Positions 40,773 to 50,184 of a stretch of DNA of 64,000 nt are shown one piece after another. Below the pieces are notes generated by a model. That model was not told the DNA's origin, searched no databases, and was given only the letters and a program-made list of their open reading frames with translations. Position 1 is the first letter of the stretch; every line of letters begins with the position of its first letter. A program made the translations under genes and the position numbers. The DNA is taken from contig NZ_JAUSYV010000001.1 of assembly GCF_030817055.1 (NCBI RefSeq), positions 4,054,001 through 4,118,000 on the forward strand, in the 5' to 3' direction. The DNA is from Bacillus sp. V2I10. Lineage in GTDB: Bacteria > Bacillota > Bacilli > Bacillales > Bacillaceae.

Positions 40773-43160
40773 TTATTTTTCAAAAATAGCATTTGAAAGG
40801 AGTCTAAAGAGATAGTCTGTGTGATCACGGAATCCTGGCTCTAACCCGATTAATATTACATCTTTATCTTGTTCACGAACCATTACCGGTTGTCCTTGAG
40901 CTTTAGCTCTGGTAGTACCTACCCAATGTCCAGCTACAAAGAAATCGGATGAGTCTTTATAAGCAGCTAATATTTCATCGTTATCAACTCCTGCTCCTGA
41001 ATACCATGCAGGACGATAGACAAAACCTATGTCATCTTGATCATAACCAGCTGTTACTCCATTACCTTGATAGTTCACTTTCACGATACCGTTACTGTTA
41101 CTGCCTCCAGCTTCGATCGTATCATCTGTTAAACCAAGAGTTTTAGTAGCTCTTGATGCGCCAGTCCCGATTGCAATGTATTTCCCTCCTTCATTCAGAT
41201 AGGATTCTACATTCATTTTAAAGGATGCCAATTGTTCTTCATGTTGGAATCCAAATTCTTTATTTGCAGCACTTAAATTCGTCGAAATAAGATTTTCAGT
41301 ACCACTGTAGAAAAAGACGTCATACTCTTTTAATCCTTGTTCAGCAACCTGAACAGGAGTAAGTTCTGTTACATCAAAACCGAGTCGTTTTAGCGCTAGC
41401 TTTGTACCAGAATGAGATTGAACTTTTCCCATACCGCCGTCTTTTAAAATGGCAACTTTTAAGTTTTTAACAATTGTTGTATGATCTGGGATTTGCTCAG
41501 TCTCAATTTTGAGTCCCGATTCCTTCACAGCAGAAGAAATTTTATTTGCTTCTGCTTCTGTGTAAAAAGTACCTTCTGTATCTCGTTCAACACTAATTCC
41601 TTGCTGAAGTAAAGTATTTACTAGATTAACAGCCTTTACAGAGCTATTCGGGATAAGGAAAGGACCTTTACCAGAAATGGTGCCTTGTGTTGTTACTTGG
41701 TTAACCCTTTTAGAAGCAACATTTACACTAGTTTGAGTAGCAATTGCTTCAAAGCCCCATAGCTCTGGTAAACTCCATGCAGAAATATCATACATAGCAG
41801 GTGTATCGTTTGAAATATCTTCGCCATCCCATAGCATTGTATTTACTAAGCCCGCTTTCGCTTGATCCATTTGGACAATGTATGTACCTTTCGGATAGAT
41901 TATTCCGTCCACATCGAATGATTTAGATGCTTGTACAACTTCAACATCATTTTTGAGTAAATGGTTAACAGCCTTTTCGGTTACTGTCGAGTCATTGTCA
42001 TCAACTGGCAGGATGTATGCTTTCGGGAAAAATCCTTCCTCATGCGCAGGGTGCTCAAAATTAATTCCCCGTTTAAACATTTCAATTTGATCTGTAATCA
42101 TTTCTTCTTTATTTTCTGTTGCAAATTTTAAAGCACCCATAATCGCGTCATATTGCCACTTAACTCCATCTTCATCATTAGTTGGTGCTTCTAAAGTATG
42201 TCCATATGCTCCGTGGTACATTGCATACATAGGTGCGAAAATAGGGGGATAATCATCCCAACCTGCTGCATCGTTACGTTGTGGAATATAACTTCCTTCC
42301 ATCGTCTTGTATAGACTTCCTCCATATTCACTCTGATTTCCCATGATCTCAGCTTCCATTGCTTTTGCTTGATCCAATGCCCACTTATTATACAAATCAT
42401 ATTCATAGTTCGGGTTGTGTGGAGGTGTACAAGGTTCGATTAATCCTTGCAAGTTAGGACCATAGTTTTTAACATATCCGTGTGTATCTAAAAATACCAT
42501 AGGATTCCATTCTTTTATAAGTTCAACGGTTTCCTGTGTTTCTGGCTGTGACTGAGTGATAAAATCACGATTTAAATCAATCCCTTCACTATTAAAACGA
42601 GTAGCATCAATCCGGCCATCTGGATTTTGGACAATATTAAAGATTAAAATATTATCTGCTAAAATGTTCTTTGTTACCTCATCATTATCCTTTGCAAAGC
42701 GCTCTATTAGCTGAATTATCGCATCTGTTCCTACAAACTCAGTGCCATGGATGGAACCATTGATCATAATAGGAACTTTAAAGTCTGGATTTTTCGCAAT
42801 CCACTCTTGAGCTTTTTCGGGGTTTTTGAACATTTGTTTTCTAAGTGCTTTATTAGGTCCGAATTTTCCTTGAGTAGAAGGATCGGCAATCGTAACAACA
42901 TATAGAGGGTGACCTGCAGCTGATGTTCCCTTTATTTCAACTTTTACTCGATTTGATTGTTTTTCAATCTCTGTTAATTTTGTACCGATTTGAGAAAATT
43001 TCATAAAGTTATAGTTTTCACTATTAAATAAACTTCCATTCTGTTCCTCATATTGATTTACATTTACCCATTTAGTAGATTCGGCAAGAGCAGTAGACCA
43101 TGGAACGGTTGTAAGTAAGCTTACTGCTAAAAGACCTGAGATTGCTTTCTTGTTTTTCAT
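40773..43160 (-). CDS. Secreted M14 zinc carboxypeptidase, 795 aa
   Basis: The signal peptide (AISGLLAVSLLTTVPWSTAL) ends near residue 26. The N-terminal M14 domain has zinc ligands in HGTEFVGTD and DTHGYVKNYG, the IVQNPDGR substrate loop and the TLEAP-type catalytic Glu segment. About 400 further residues include a class-I glutamine-amidotransferase-like or BPG-fold region (KVAILKDGGMGKVQSHSGTK, IAIGTGASRA). This size is typical of a Bacillus exopeptidase group distinct from the 542-residue enzyme in this window. GGGGG precedes the ATG. Single gene. Confidence 0.85.
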   Translation of the reverse strand: MKNKKAISGLLAVSLLTTVPWSTALAESTKWVNVNQYEEQNGSLFNSENYNFMKFSQIGTKLTEIEKQSNRVKVEIKGTSAAGHPLYVVTIADPSTQGKFGPNKALRKQMFKNPEKAQEWIAKNPDFKVPIMINGSIHGTEFVGTDAIIQLIERFAKDNDEVTKNILADNILIFNIVQNPDGRIDATRFNSEGIDLNRDFITQSQPETQETVELIKEWNPMVFLDTHGYVKNYGPNLQGLIEPCTPPHNPNYEYDLYNKWALDQAKAMEAEIMGNQSEYGGSLYKTMEGSYIPQRNDAAGWDDYPPIFAPMYAMYHGAYGHTLEAPTNDEDGVKWQYDAIMGALKFATENKEEMITDQIEMFKRGINFEHPAHEEGFFPKAYILPVDDNDSTVTEKAVNHLLKNDVEVVQASKSFDVDGIIYPKGTYIVQMDQAKAGLVNTMLWDGEDISNDTPAMYDISAWSLPELWGFEAIATQTSVNVASKRVNQVTTQGTISGKGPFLIPNSSVKAVNLVNTLLQQGISVERDTEGTFYTEAEANKISSAVKESGLKIETEQIPDHTTIVKNLKVAILKDGGMGKVQSHSGTKLALKRLGFDVTELTPVQVAEQGLKEYDVFFYSGTENLISTNLSAANKEFGFQHEEQLASFKMNVESYLNEGGKYIAIGTGASRATKTLGLTDDTIEAGGSNSNGIVKVNYQGNGVTAGYDQDDIGFVYRPAWYSGAGVDNDEILAAYKDSSDFFVAGHWVGTTRAKAQGQPVMVREQDKDVILIGLEPGFRDHTDYLFRLLSNAIFEK

Positions 43161-43344
43161 TAAATAACCCCCTTCAAGTATGTAAGTCTCTCTAACATGT
43201 TATTAATATTATATTTTTTACATAATAATTTATTTTTCAGAATTGTACAATAATTATATAGCACTAGATAAATTAGAGATTAATAGTCTATAATAGGGCA
43301 TTATTTCTGGATTTTATCATTACGTTTAGATTTGATAGATAAGC

Positions 43345-43642
43345 TAGAACTAGATATTGGGTGACTCTTGGTTTTCATGGATTTACGAACGCAAAAGAGA
43401 CAATCGTTGAATTAGTAGACAAAAAGGATGATCTATTCCAAGAAGAGGGAAGGGTTCATCATCTCGCATTCACTGTTAAAGATATTGAATCCGAAATTGA
43501 ACGCTTGAAATCTCATAATGTTTCATTTGTGAATCAAAGCATAAATACACTTCCTAATGGTTCTAAATATATCTTCTTTTATGGACCTGATAGGGAGAGA
43601 ATTGAATCCCTTGAACCATTAATAAACGGATCGGATAGCTAG
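43345..43642 (+). pseudogene. 5'-truncated VOC (glyoxalase/bleomycin-resistance) domain
   Basis: The readable product (GFHGFTNAKETIVELVDKKD, GRVHHLAFTVKDIESEIERL, FFYGPDRERIESLE) is the C-terminal two thirds of a VOC-fold domain that normally has 120-135 residues. The first metal-ligand strand is missing, and GTG at 43361 has no ribosome binding site. The 5' portion was probably lost at a recombination junction that also marks the start of the AT-rich patch. Confidence 0.65.
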
Positions 43643-43848
43643 TATGGATTGATATACTTTCCTTTTTTATCGCTTAAATGCATATCATTATGCTTTTACA
43701 AAATTCAATAGGCGAAAAAACGATAAAATAACACATACCCTTAACTAATGCCTCCTTAAGACTAAGTAGATACTTTACTTTAGTTTTGGAAAAGATTAGA
43801 TTTATAATAAAATGAAAATTTATTTCAATATTTGGAGGACCTGAGAAA

Positions 43849-44472
43849 ATGGACTTAATATTAGTATTATCCTTTTTAGGAACGGCAATCTTTCTTACTT
43901 TGATGCCTGGTCCTGACATCCTGTTTGTAATTGCCCAAAGTATCTCACAAAATAAAAAAGCTGGTATAACAACAGCACTAGGGCTTTGCTCAGGACTAGT
44001 CATACACATATCTGCAGCGACCCTTGGCATTTCAGCAGTGATTTATCAATCAGCGCTGGCTTTTGCAATTGTTAAATACGCCGGGGCGGCTTATTTATTG
44101 TTTTTAGCTTGGCAGTCTTTTAGAGAAAGAGAATCTGATTTTGCAATTGGTAAACAGAATTCTTTAAACTATAAATCATTGTACAAAAAAGGTATTTTGA
44201 TGAACATTCTAAATCCTAAAGTATCCTTATTCTTTTTAGCATTATTACCTCAATTTGTTGATAAAACGTTGGGGCATGCATCAATCCAAATGCTTATTTT
44301 AGGAATTATTTTTATGGTACAGGCTTTAATCATTTTAATAGCAGTTAGTGTATTTTCGGATAAAATACGTAATCTACTATTAAGAAAAACGTTTATAGCA
44401 AAGAGAATGAACGTCATAAAAGGTTCACTGCTGGGCTTTATTGGATTGCAAATTGCGTTTAGTGAAAAATAA
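43849..44472 (+). CDS. LysE/RhtB-family amino acid exporter
   Basis: The 207-residue membrane protein has six hydrophobic segments, the family motif LTLMPGPDILFV near residue 20, and KYAGAAYLLFLAWQS plus NPKVSLFFLALLPQF in the middle. Such proteins export amino acids or homoserine lactone-like compounds. TTGGAGGA precedes the ATG. It stands two genes from dsdA, but their link is not shown. Confidence 0.85.
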   Translation: MDLILVLSFLGTAIFLTLMPGPDILFVIAQSISQNKKAGITTALGLCSGLVIHISAATLGISAVIYQSALAFAIVKYAGAAYLLFLAWQSFRERESDFAIGKQNSLNYKSLYKKGILMNILNPKVSLFFLALLPQFVDKTLGHASIQMLILGIIFMVQALIILIAVSVFSDKIRNLLLRKTFIAKRMNVIKGSLLGFIGLQIAFSEK

Positions 44473-44491
44473 TGAAAATCCATTTTTCAGT

Positions 44492-44526
44492 AAGAAAGGA
44501 CAACTCTAAGAGTTGTCCTTTCTTAC
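44492..44526 (+). terminator. Terminator of the LysE-family gene
   Basis: AAGAAAGGACAACTCT / AGAGTTGTCCTTTCTT with a minimal loop: a 16-bp near-perfect stem. Confidence 0.9.
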
Positions 44527-44691
44527 ATTTCTTGTTTTAATTTTAGGCTGTTTTCTAAAAGATTGTTGCTCTCTGGATAAAAAACTAACCACTTGTATTT
44601 TATGGTGAAATATAAGTGGTTCTTATTCAACAAACGGGGCAGGTTAGCATTCCTGTAGTCTAAAGTTTTTTTGAGGGTTTGTAAAAATTCG

Positions 44692-44822
44692 AAAGTTGAT
44701 TAGAACGTAGGGCACTCGCTTTCCGCGGGCGGTCCGCCCTCGGAAAGCGAGTGCGCCTGTGGGGTCTCCCTTGGACGCGCTTTTACCGCAGGAGTCTCGC
44801 ACCTTCCGTTCCAATCAACTTT
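44692..44822. repeat. 131-bp GC-rich palindromic MITE-like element
   Basis: The element is bounded by AAAGTTGATT and AATCAACTTT, a perfect 10-bp terminal inverted repeat. It contains the internal hairpin CACTCGCTTTCCG / CGGAAAGCGAGTG (44713-44753). Its GC content is far above the surrounding AT-rich DNA. It encodes nothing. It matches the type of dispersed palindrome common in Bacillaceae (a GTTGATTGGA...TCAAC core), which may be mobilised in trans. Confidence 0.75.
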
Positions 44823-44905
44823 GTTTTCACAGTTAGATAAAACTCCTTTTGCCTACAGTCTTTTTTTTGTTTTATAGCCACATGTAATTGTTGGGCAAAG
44901 TTAAA

Positions 44906-46267
44906 TCACTTCTGTTTCTCTAACGCTAATTTCAACCCTTTTTGATAATATTGCGTCATCATTTCTTCAGGAACCATGCTTCCACCAGTCCCCCAAATAA
45001 TATGTGTACCCTTATTCATCTTTTCCGTTAAACTATGCTTCTGTAAATAATCGATGCCCTCTTTACATAATTTACTTGGTCCTATCATGCCTGCTAGTGC
45101 TGAAGGTTCTAAATGGATCCCCTCTGTATCGATTAGTTCTTTTAGCAACTTATACAACTGTTCATCGCTAACCGTATAATTGCCACTTAAAAAAGGTTCC
45201 ATAGTTTTACCTACAAACCCAGATGGCTTTCCTACAGCAAGTCCATCCGCGTCTGTTACATTATCGATACCAACATCTTGTACAGAAACTTTATCATGAA
45301 GTCCAGTCATTAAACCGAGTAACATACATGGTGAGTGGGTAGGTTCTGCAAAGAAACAGTGAATATGGTCTTGATACAATAATTTCAAACCAAAAGCTAC
45401 CCCTCCAGGACCACCACCTACTCCACATGGAAGGTAAACAAACAAAGGATGATTTTCATCTATTATTATCTCTAGCTCTTCTAATTGTTTCTTCAAACGA
45501 GATGCAGCCACTGCATATCCTAAAAATAGGTCGTGAGAATTTTCATCATCCACAAAATAACATGTTGGGTCACTATCTGCTTGGATTCGGCCTTCCTCTA
45601 CAGCTTTACTATAATCAGCTTCATATTCAATAACTTTGACATTTTTGCTTCTAAGCAAGTCTTTTTTCCACTGTTTTGCATCAGCTGACATATGAACGGA
45701 AACATTAAAACCTAACTTTGCACTGATGATGCCAATACTAAGTCCTAAATTTCCAGTAGAGCCTACTGCGATTGAATATTTTGAGAAAAGGGTTCGAAAC
45801 CTATCACTATCTAAAATCGAATAATCATCTTGAATCGTTAACAATTGATGTTGAAAAGCTAATTCTTCTGCATGTTTGAGAATTTCATAAATCCCGCCTC
45901 TTGCTTTAATAGATCCTGATATAGGAAGGTGACTATCACATTTTAGTAATAATTCTCCTAATATAGGTTGTTGATAATCCTGTTCTAAGGATTGTTTCAT
46001 GGCAGGAATTCTCACTAAAGGAGATTCTATGATACCGTTCGTTCCTTTTGTTTCAGGGAAAACCTTGGCGATATATGGAGCAAAACGTTTCAACCTTTCC
46101 TCTGCATCTCTTACATCTTCTTGAGTAAGGGGGGATTTTTTAATTCCCGTTTGAAATTTTTCGACATTTGGATTGAGCCAAAATACTTCATCCATCGAAA
46201 TGAGCTTCTTTAGTAAAGGATATTTGTCTTTCCATGTTTGTAATTCTTTGCTTTCAATCTCTTTCAT
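44906..46267 (-). CDS. dsdA: D-serine dehydratase
   Basis: This PLP enzyme converts D-serine to pyruvate and ammonia. The 453-residue product carries the PLP lysine Lys121 in SGSIKARGG, the Ser/Gly PLP-phosphate loop GSTGNLGLSIG, and the C-terminal GTHIIWGTGGSMVP block of DsdA. ATG at 46267 follows AGGAGG; a 26-codon upstream extension lacks a site. Divergent from an XRE-cupin regulator, with a duplicated intergenic region. No D-serine permease (DsdX) is adjacent. Confidence 0.93.
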   Translation of the reverse strand: MKEIESKELQTWKDKYPLLKKLISMDEVFWLNPNVEKFQTGIKKSPLTQEDVRDAEERLKRFAPYIAKVFPETKGTNGIIESPLVRIPAMKQSLEQDYQQPILGELLLKCDSHLPISGSIKARGGIYEILKHAEELAFQHQLLTIQDDYSILDSDRFRTLFSKYSIAVGSTGNLGLSIGIISAKLGFNVSVHMSADAKQWKKDLLRSKNVKVIEYEADYSKAVEEGRIQADSDPTCYFVDDENSHDLFLGYAVAASRLKKQLEELEIIIDENHPLFVYLPCGVGGGPGGVAFGLKLLYQDHIHCFFAEPTHSPCMLLGLMTGLHDKVSVQDVGIDNVTDADGLAVGKPSGFVGKTMEPFLSGNYTVSDEQLYKLLKELIDTEGIHLEPSALAGMIGPSKLCKEGIDYLQKHSLTEKMNKGTHIIWGTGGSMVPEEMMTQYYQKGLKLALEKQK

Positions 46268-46324
46268 TTGTTTAATCCTCCTAATTTTCTTGTAACAAGT
46301 TGCTTCGTAAATTATAATTAAATA

Positions 46325-46460
46325 AAATTTAATACAGTTTAACACACAATCATCACTATGTTAATTTATATTAACTTTATTTAAATGAAATTTAATACAG
46401 TTTAACACACAATCATCACTATGTTAATTTATATTAACTTTATTTAAATGAAATTTAATA
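46325..46460. repeat. Perfect 63-bp tandem duplication in the dsdA/regulator intergenic region
   Basis: The unit starting AAATTTAATACAGTTTAACA occurs at 46325-46387 and 46388-46450 without a mismatch, and the first ten bases appear a third time at 46451-46460. Each unit contains the palindrome GTTAAT-TTAT-ATTAAC (46360-46375 and 46423-46438), a good operator candidate for the neighbouring regulator. Confidence 0.9.
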
Positions 46461-46481
46461 CCTCGTTAAGGAGTATCGATT

Positions 46482-47027
46482 ATGGAAAATATAGATATTG
46501 GCAAGAAAGTTGAAAAATATAGAAAAGCTAAAGGATTGAGTAGTAGAGAGTTAGCAAAATTAGCTGAAATTACACCTTCAATGTTAAGCCAAATTGAACG
46601 AGGTTTGGCGAATCCTTCTATTCAAACCCTAAAGGTCTTAGCTAAAACCCTGAATGTTCCAACATTTAGTTTTTTACTTGAAGAAACGATTACGGAGGAT
46701 TTAATCGTTAGGTCCAGTAAACGTAAGAAAATGATCATTGATAATTTGTCTTATGAGTTATTGTCACCTGATTTTACGGGTAATTTAGCAACAGCGATTA
46801 TGAAAGTTCCTCCGAATATTTCTTCGTCAGAAAATCCTCTAGAACATAGAGGAGAGGAAGTAGCATTTATTTTGGAAGGGAAAATTAAGCTGTATTTAGG
46901 TGAAGAAGAATATATATTAGAAGCTGGTGATAGTGTGAAAATACCAGCAAATTTCAAACATAAATGGGAAAATAATTTTAGTCAGAATACAGTTGTATTA
47001 TTTTCAGTTACCCCACCTGCGTTTTAA
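46482..47027 (+). CDS. XRE-family regulator with C-terminal cupin domain
   Basis: The 181-residue protein has an N-terminal helix-turn-helix (SSRELAKLAEITPSMLSQIE) and a C-terminal cupin (HRGEEVAFILEGKIKLYLGE, then LEAGDSVKIPANFKHKWEN) that would bind a small ligand. This architecture is common in regulators of amino acid and polyamine metabolism. Divergent from dsdA across the duplicated operator region, so D-serine or a related amino acid is the likely signal and dsdA the likely target. AAGGAG precedes ATG at 46482. Confidence 0.85.
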   Translation: MENIDIGKKVEKYRKAKGLSSRELAKLAEITPSMLSQIERGLANPSIQTLKVLAKTLNVPTFSFLLEETITEDLIVRSSKRKKMIIDNLSYELLSPDFTGNLATAIMKVPPNISSSENPLEHRGEEVAFILEGKIKLYLGEEEYILEAGDSVKIPANFKHKWENNFSQNTVVLFSVTPPAF

Positions 47028-47039
47028 TGAGAAAAAATT

Positions 47040-47350
47040 AAATGTAATGTTCTTCCACAATTGGGCGCGATTCTTGAAGAAGGTTCGCTTTTCTTAATGA
47101 ACTAACGGGTGCGTTTGTTGAATAAGGATTTAGTGATTTTAAGAATGAGGCTATATTACAGTTACTCCATTAAAGGGCGCTTATCTGTAATAAGGTAAGT
47201 GTCCTTTTTAATGGAATAAAAGATTGAGTTAATCACCTAATTTTGAAATAATTGGTATTAAGCAATCGGGCAGTTTAACGGAGTAATCGAACTCGATCGT
47301 TATTCTACATAAGGTGCATTTTATGAAATAACACTTATTGAGCTAACTGG
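47040..47350. repeat. Cluster of degenerate dispersed repeats
   Basis: No gene is seen between 47028 and 47415. Elements such as CTTCCACAATTGGGCGCGAT, AACGGGTGCGTTTGTTGAATAA and TTATTGAGCTAACTGG recur with variation at 47950-48020 and 48345-48385. The segment TCCATTAAAGGGCGCTTA / TAAGTGTCCTTTTTAATGGA (47166-47215) folds as a hairpin. Similar sequences are frequent in the B. cereus group, from memory. Confidence 0.5.
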
Positions 47351-47415
47351 GGGTTGAAGAAAGAATGTTATAATAAATTTTATTATTTTACTGTTTTGCA
47401 TTGGAGGCTCTTAAC

Positions 47416-47934
47416 TTGGAAATTAGAAAAGCAAGTAAAGAAGATTTAAAGGGCGTATCAAGAGTTTATGTTGATAGTTGGAGGACTACTTATCTTGGTC
47501 TAGTACCTGACGATTATCTGGACGAATTATCGTACGAAGATGCAGAAAAAAGATGGATTGATTTTTTAAATAACGAAAATGAACCTTTTATTTATGTTGC
47601 AATTAATGATACAGGAAAAATTATAGGTTTTGCATCAGGTAAAAGTATTAATGAGAAGAATTTTGATGGAGAACTATATTCGCTTTATCTCTTACAGGAA
47701 TGTAGAGGATTAGGTGTTGGTAGGCAGCTTGTTTCAGCTATTTCTAAGCATTTTAAAGAAAAAGGTATTTATTCTATGATGGTATGGGTAATGAAACAGA
47801 ATAAATCTGGACTTGGTTTTTATGAACGTATGGGAGGAAAAGAATATATTCATAGGACTAGTACGTTTGGAGGAACCGTAGTAGAGGATGTTGCGTATGG
47901 CTGGAAGGATATCTCTGAATTATGTGATGAGTAA
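47416..47934 (+). CDS. GNAT-family N-acetyltransferase
   Basis: The 172-residue acetyltransferase starts with MEIRKASKEDLKGVSRVYVD and has acetyl-CoA motif QECRGLGVGRQLV and the late FYERMGGKEY segment. TTG at 47416 was chosen because GGAGG lies eight bases before it. Similar enzymes acetylate antibiotics or ribosomal proteins; nothing here specifies which. It is bracketed by two copies of a 17-bp repeat (47334-47350 and 47998-48014) in the repeat-rich patch. Confidence 0.8.
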   Translation: MEIRKASKEDLKGVSRVYVDSWRTTYLGLVPDDYLDELSYEDAEKRWIDFLNNENEPFIYVAINDTGKIIGFASGKSINEKNFDGELYSLYLLQECRGLGVGRQLVSAISKHFKEKGIYSMMVWVMKQNKSGLGFYERMGGKEYIHRTSTFGGTVVEDVAYGWKDISELCDE

Positions 47935-48053
47935 GAGTATCAAAGATTTACACGCGTGTACCTTGTTTATTTAACGGGCCAGTTTAATTGAATAAGGCTT
48001 ATTGAGCTAACTGGTAGGTTACTTGAAGAAGAGATGTGTTTCAGTTAACATAG

Positions 48054-48320
48054 TTGCAGATAGGAATAGGAATGGGTTTGTTCTCAATGCTCAATTTCAT
48101 TTCTGGGGCTTCATCGACAGCTGCAATTGGCAAGGTACTTGACTTCGGTACACCGACCGTTCGCTTAAATCCAATATCGCAAAATAGCGCTGCTTTCGTA
48201 TACAGCAACATTTTTCTGGTACTTGCCATTTTGGTCGTTGTGATGACAGCTATTTATTATGTAAAATTCGGGCGTGTCGACAAAACTGCTATTGCCGAAA
48301 AGAAGAAGGAGCTGGCATAA
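48054..48320 (+). pseudogene. C-terminal fragment of an MFS drug-efflux transporter
   Basis: The fragment (GIGMGLFSMLNFISGASSTA, LNPISQNSAAFVYSNIF, IYYVKFGRVDKTAIAEKKKE) corresponds to the last two or three helices of a 14-helix DHA2/TetL-like exporter. The preceding 370 or so residues are absent, and no start with a binding site is present. It is deletion debris inside the repeat-rich patch. Confidence 0.7.
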
Positions 48321-48768
48321 ACCAATATTATTAAAAGGTTGTTGTTTCATTGATCTTCCACAATCGGGGGCTTTAATTGAATAAGAAAAGGATCCTTCTG
48401 AAGATCCCATGCGAAATCCAACCTTGCTTGTGGGTAACAATTTATTATAAAATAAAAATCTTCAAATATCTGCCAGTTTGCATGGAGAGCATAAAGTGGA
48501 TATTAAATCTTAACTGACCTACTTGCCATGGGTCATTTTTTTGTCATTTCTGTCTCCCTCAAGGTAATTTATTAAGTTTTCAAAGACTTGCTGAGGCAAA
48601 TATTGTAGTTATTCCATTAAAGGAGGCGATTGCTTAACAAAGTGTCGTCTCTTCTTATTGAAGTAAAGAAGCAAGTTAGTTAGTTCAAGAAGAAAATCAT
48701 ACTAACAATACTTACAATCACTAGAAAATAATAATGACGAAACGGGTTCGTTTTCGAGAAAATTAAAT

Positions 48769-48805
48769 AACCTTAGTCATATGTTGGCTATGTCTGACTA
48801 AGGTT
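48769..48805 (-). terminator. Hairpin terminator after an orphan fragment
   Basis: AACCTTAGTCA / TGACTAAGGTT with a 15-base loop, followed by ATTTAATTTT on the minus strand. Confidence 0.6.
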
Positions 48806-48836
48806 ATAATCTCTTTGCTAATGGTAAGGCGGTATG

Positions 48837-48956
48837 TTAATTATCGTCAGCCTTGACAAAGTCTTCATGGCGGAAAAACATGGTAGTTTCATGGAATTGA
48901 AAATTTGAATCTGAACCTACTACACTAACTTCAACATCTTTTAATTTTATAAACAA
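48837..48956 (-). other. Orphan 39-codon frame, possible gene remnant
   Basis: A frame from TTG at 48956 to TAA at 48837 reads like the C terminus of a protein (KDVEVSVVGSDSNFQFHETT, then MFFRHEDFVKADDN) but lacks a ribosome binding site. It is followed by a hairpin terminator. Family unknown. The remaining gap from 48321 to 49048 contains only degenerate repeats. Confidence 0.3.
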
Positions 48957-48960
48957 TTAT

Positions 48961-49000
48961 TTACAAACAGCACCTATTTTATTATGGGTGCTGTTTGTAA
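48961..49000 (-). terminator. Terminator of the man operon
   Basis: TTACAAACAGCACC / GGGTGCTGTTTGTAA is a long perfect stem about 50 bases after the manA stop; the T tract is weak. Confidence 0.75.
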
Positions 49001-49048
49001 GTAAATTCTTTATGATTCTTTTTTAATACGAGAGCGGCGATGTGACTC

Positions 49049-49996
49049 TTAAATACTTGAAATAATAAGTTCTGATTTACCTGCAAGCTCGAATTCACCG
49101 AATTCACCAGGTAATAAAAAGTGATCTCCTTTTTTAAAGAAGGAATGATTTCCATTATGGATTAGTTCTCCATTTCCATGAATAACACTGGCAAGAAGAA
49201 AAGGCTTTTGCTGTTTTAAGCTGGCTGTACCATCTAATTCCCATTTTTGCACTGTGAAGTAAGGACATTCAATTAGTGAATCGATCGTTAAGCCCGCTAT
49301 TGTTTCAGGTTGAGTATTTAATTTATTTGCTGTGAAAGGAACTTCAGTTACTTCGATACTTTTTTGAATATGAAGCTCACGGAGGTTCCCTTCTGAATCC
49401 TTCCGATTATAATCATAAACACGGTAGGTAGTGTCAGAGTTTTGCTGCGTCTCTAAAATGATAATACCTTCACCAATCGCATGAATGGTTCCACTAGGCA
49501 CATAAAAGAAATCACCTGGTTTGACTTTTACTGAACGAAGCAGTTTATCCCATTCCTCATTATTAATCATTCGGATTAATTCTTCTTGTGTTTTTGCATG
49601 ATGTCCATAAATAATTTCGGCATTTTCTTTACAATCAATTATATACCAGCATTCGGTTTTCCCTAACTCTCCATTCTCATGAATCTTGGCATACTCATCA
49701 TTAGGGTGAACCTGAACCGATAAGTCTTGATTTGCGTCTAATATTTTAGTAAGAAGAGGAAAACGGTCTCCAGCTATATTTCCAAATAACTCACGGTGTT
49801 TTTCCCATAGTTCACCCAAGGATAACCCTTTATATGCACCATTTTTCACAACACTTTGACCATTTGAATGTGCTGCGAATGCCCAGCACTCTCCTGTTTG
49901 ATTATATGGAATATCATATCCGAATGAAGTCAGGTTCTTTCCGCCCCAAATTCTTTCTTTAAAAATAGGTTCAAAAAACAATGGCTCCATGGTCAA
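49049..49996 (-). CDS. manA: Mannose-6-phosphate isomerase
   Basis: This zinc enzyme interconverts mannose-6-phosphate and fructose-6-phosphate. The 315-residue class I short-form protein has FKERIWGGKNLTSFGYDIP, zinc ligands in SVQVHPNDEYA and in GTIHAIGEG, and a C-terminal cupin domain. TTG at 49996 follows GGGAG at normal spacing; ATG at 49990 is a close alternative. It lies about 190 bp after manP, whose product delivers mannose-6-phosphate. Confidence 0.94.
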   Translation of the reverse strand: MTMEPLFFEPIFKERIWGGKNLTSFGYDIPYNQTGECWAFAAHSNGQSVVKNGAYKGLSLGELWEKHRELFGNIAGDRFPLLTKILDANQDLSVQVHPNDEYAKIHENGELGKTECWYIIDCKENAEIIYGHHAKTQEELIRMINNEEWDKLLRSVKVKPGDFFYVPSGTIHAIGEGIIILETQQNSDTTYRVYDYNRKDSEGNLRELHIQKSIEVTEVPFTANKLNTQPETIAGLTIDSLIECPYFTVQKWELDGTASLKQQKPFLLASVIHGNGELIHNGNHSFFKKGDHFLLPGEFGEFELAGKSELIISSI

Positions 49997-50184
49997 AACA
50001 AATCTCTCCCTTTCATACTTATTATCTTTTTAGTATACATATCTTTGGCTCTAAGTTGTCATACTGTGTCCTTTGAAACATCTTTTTTTTAAGTGAAAAT
50101 TTCATGCCCTCTTCCCATCAAAAATAAGAAAAAGGGCTAAAATTTATCCTTTAGTTTAAGGGCTGAACTCTCTTGGTGGCTAAC

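Noticed and set aside
43361..43642. Annotation of the VOC frame as an intact resistance gene
   Set aside because: The first third of the domain and any ribosome binding site are missing.
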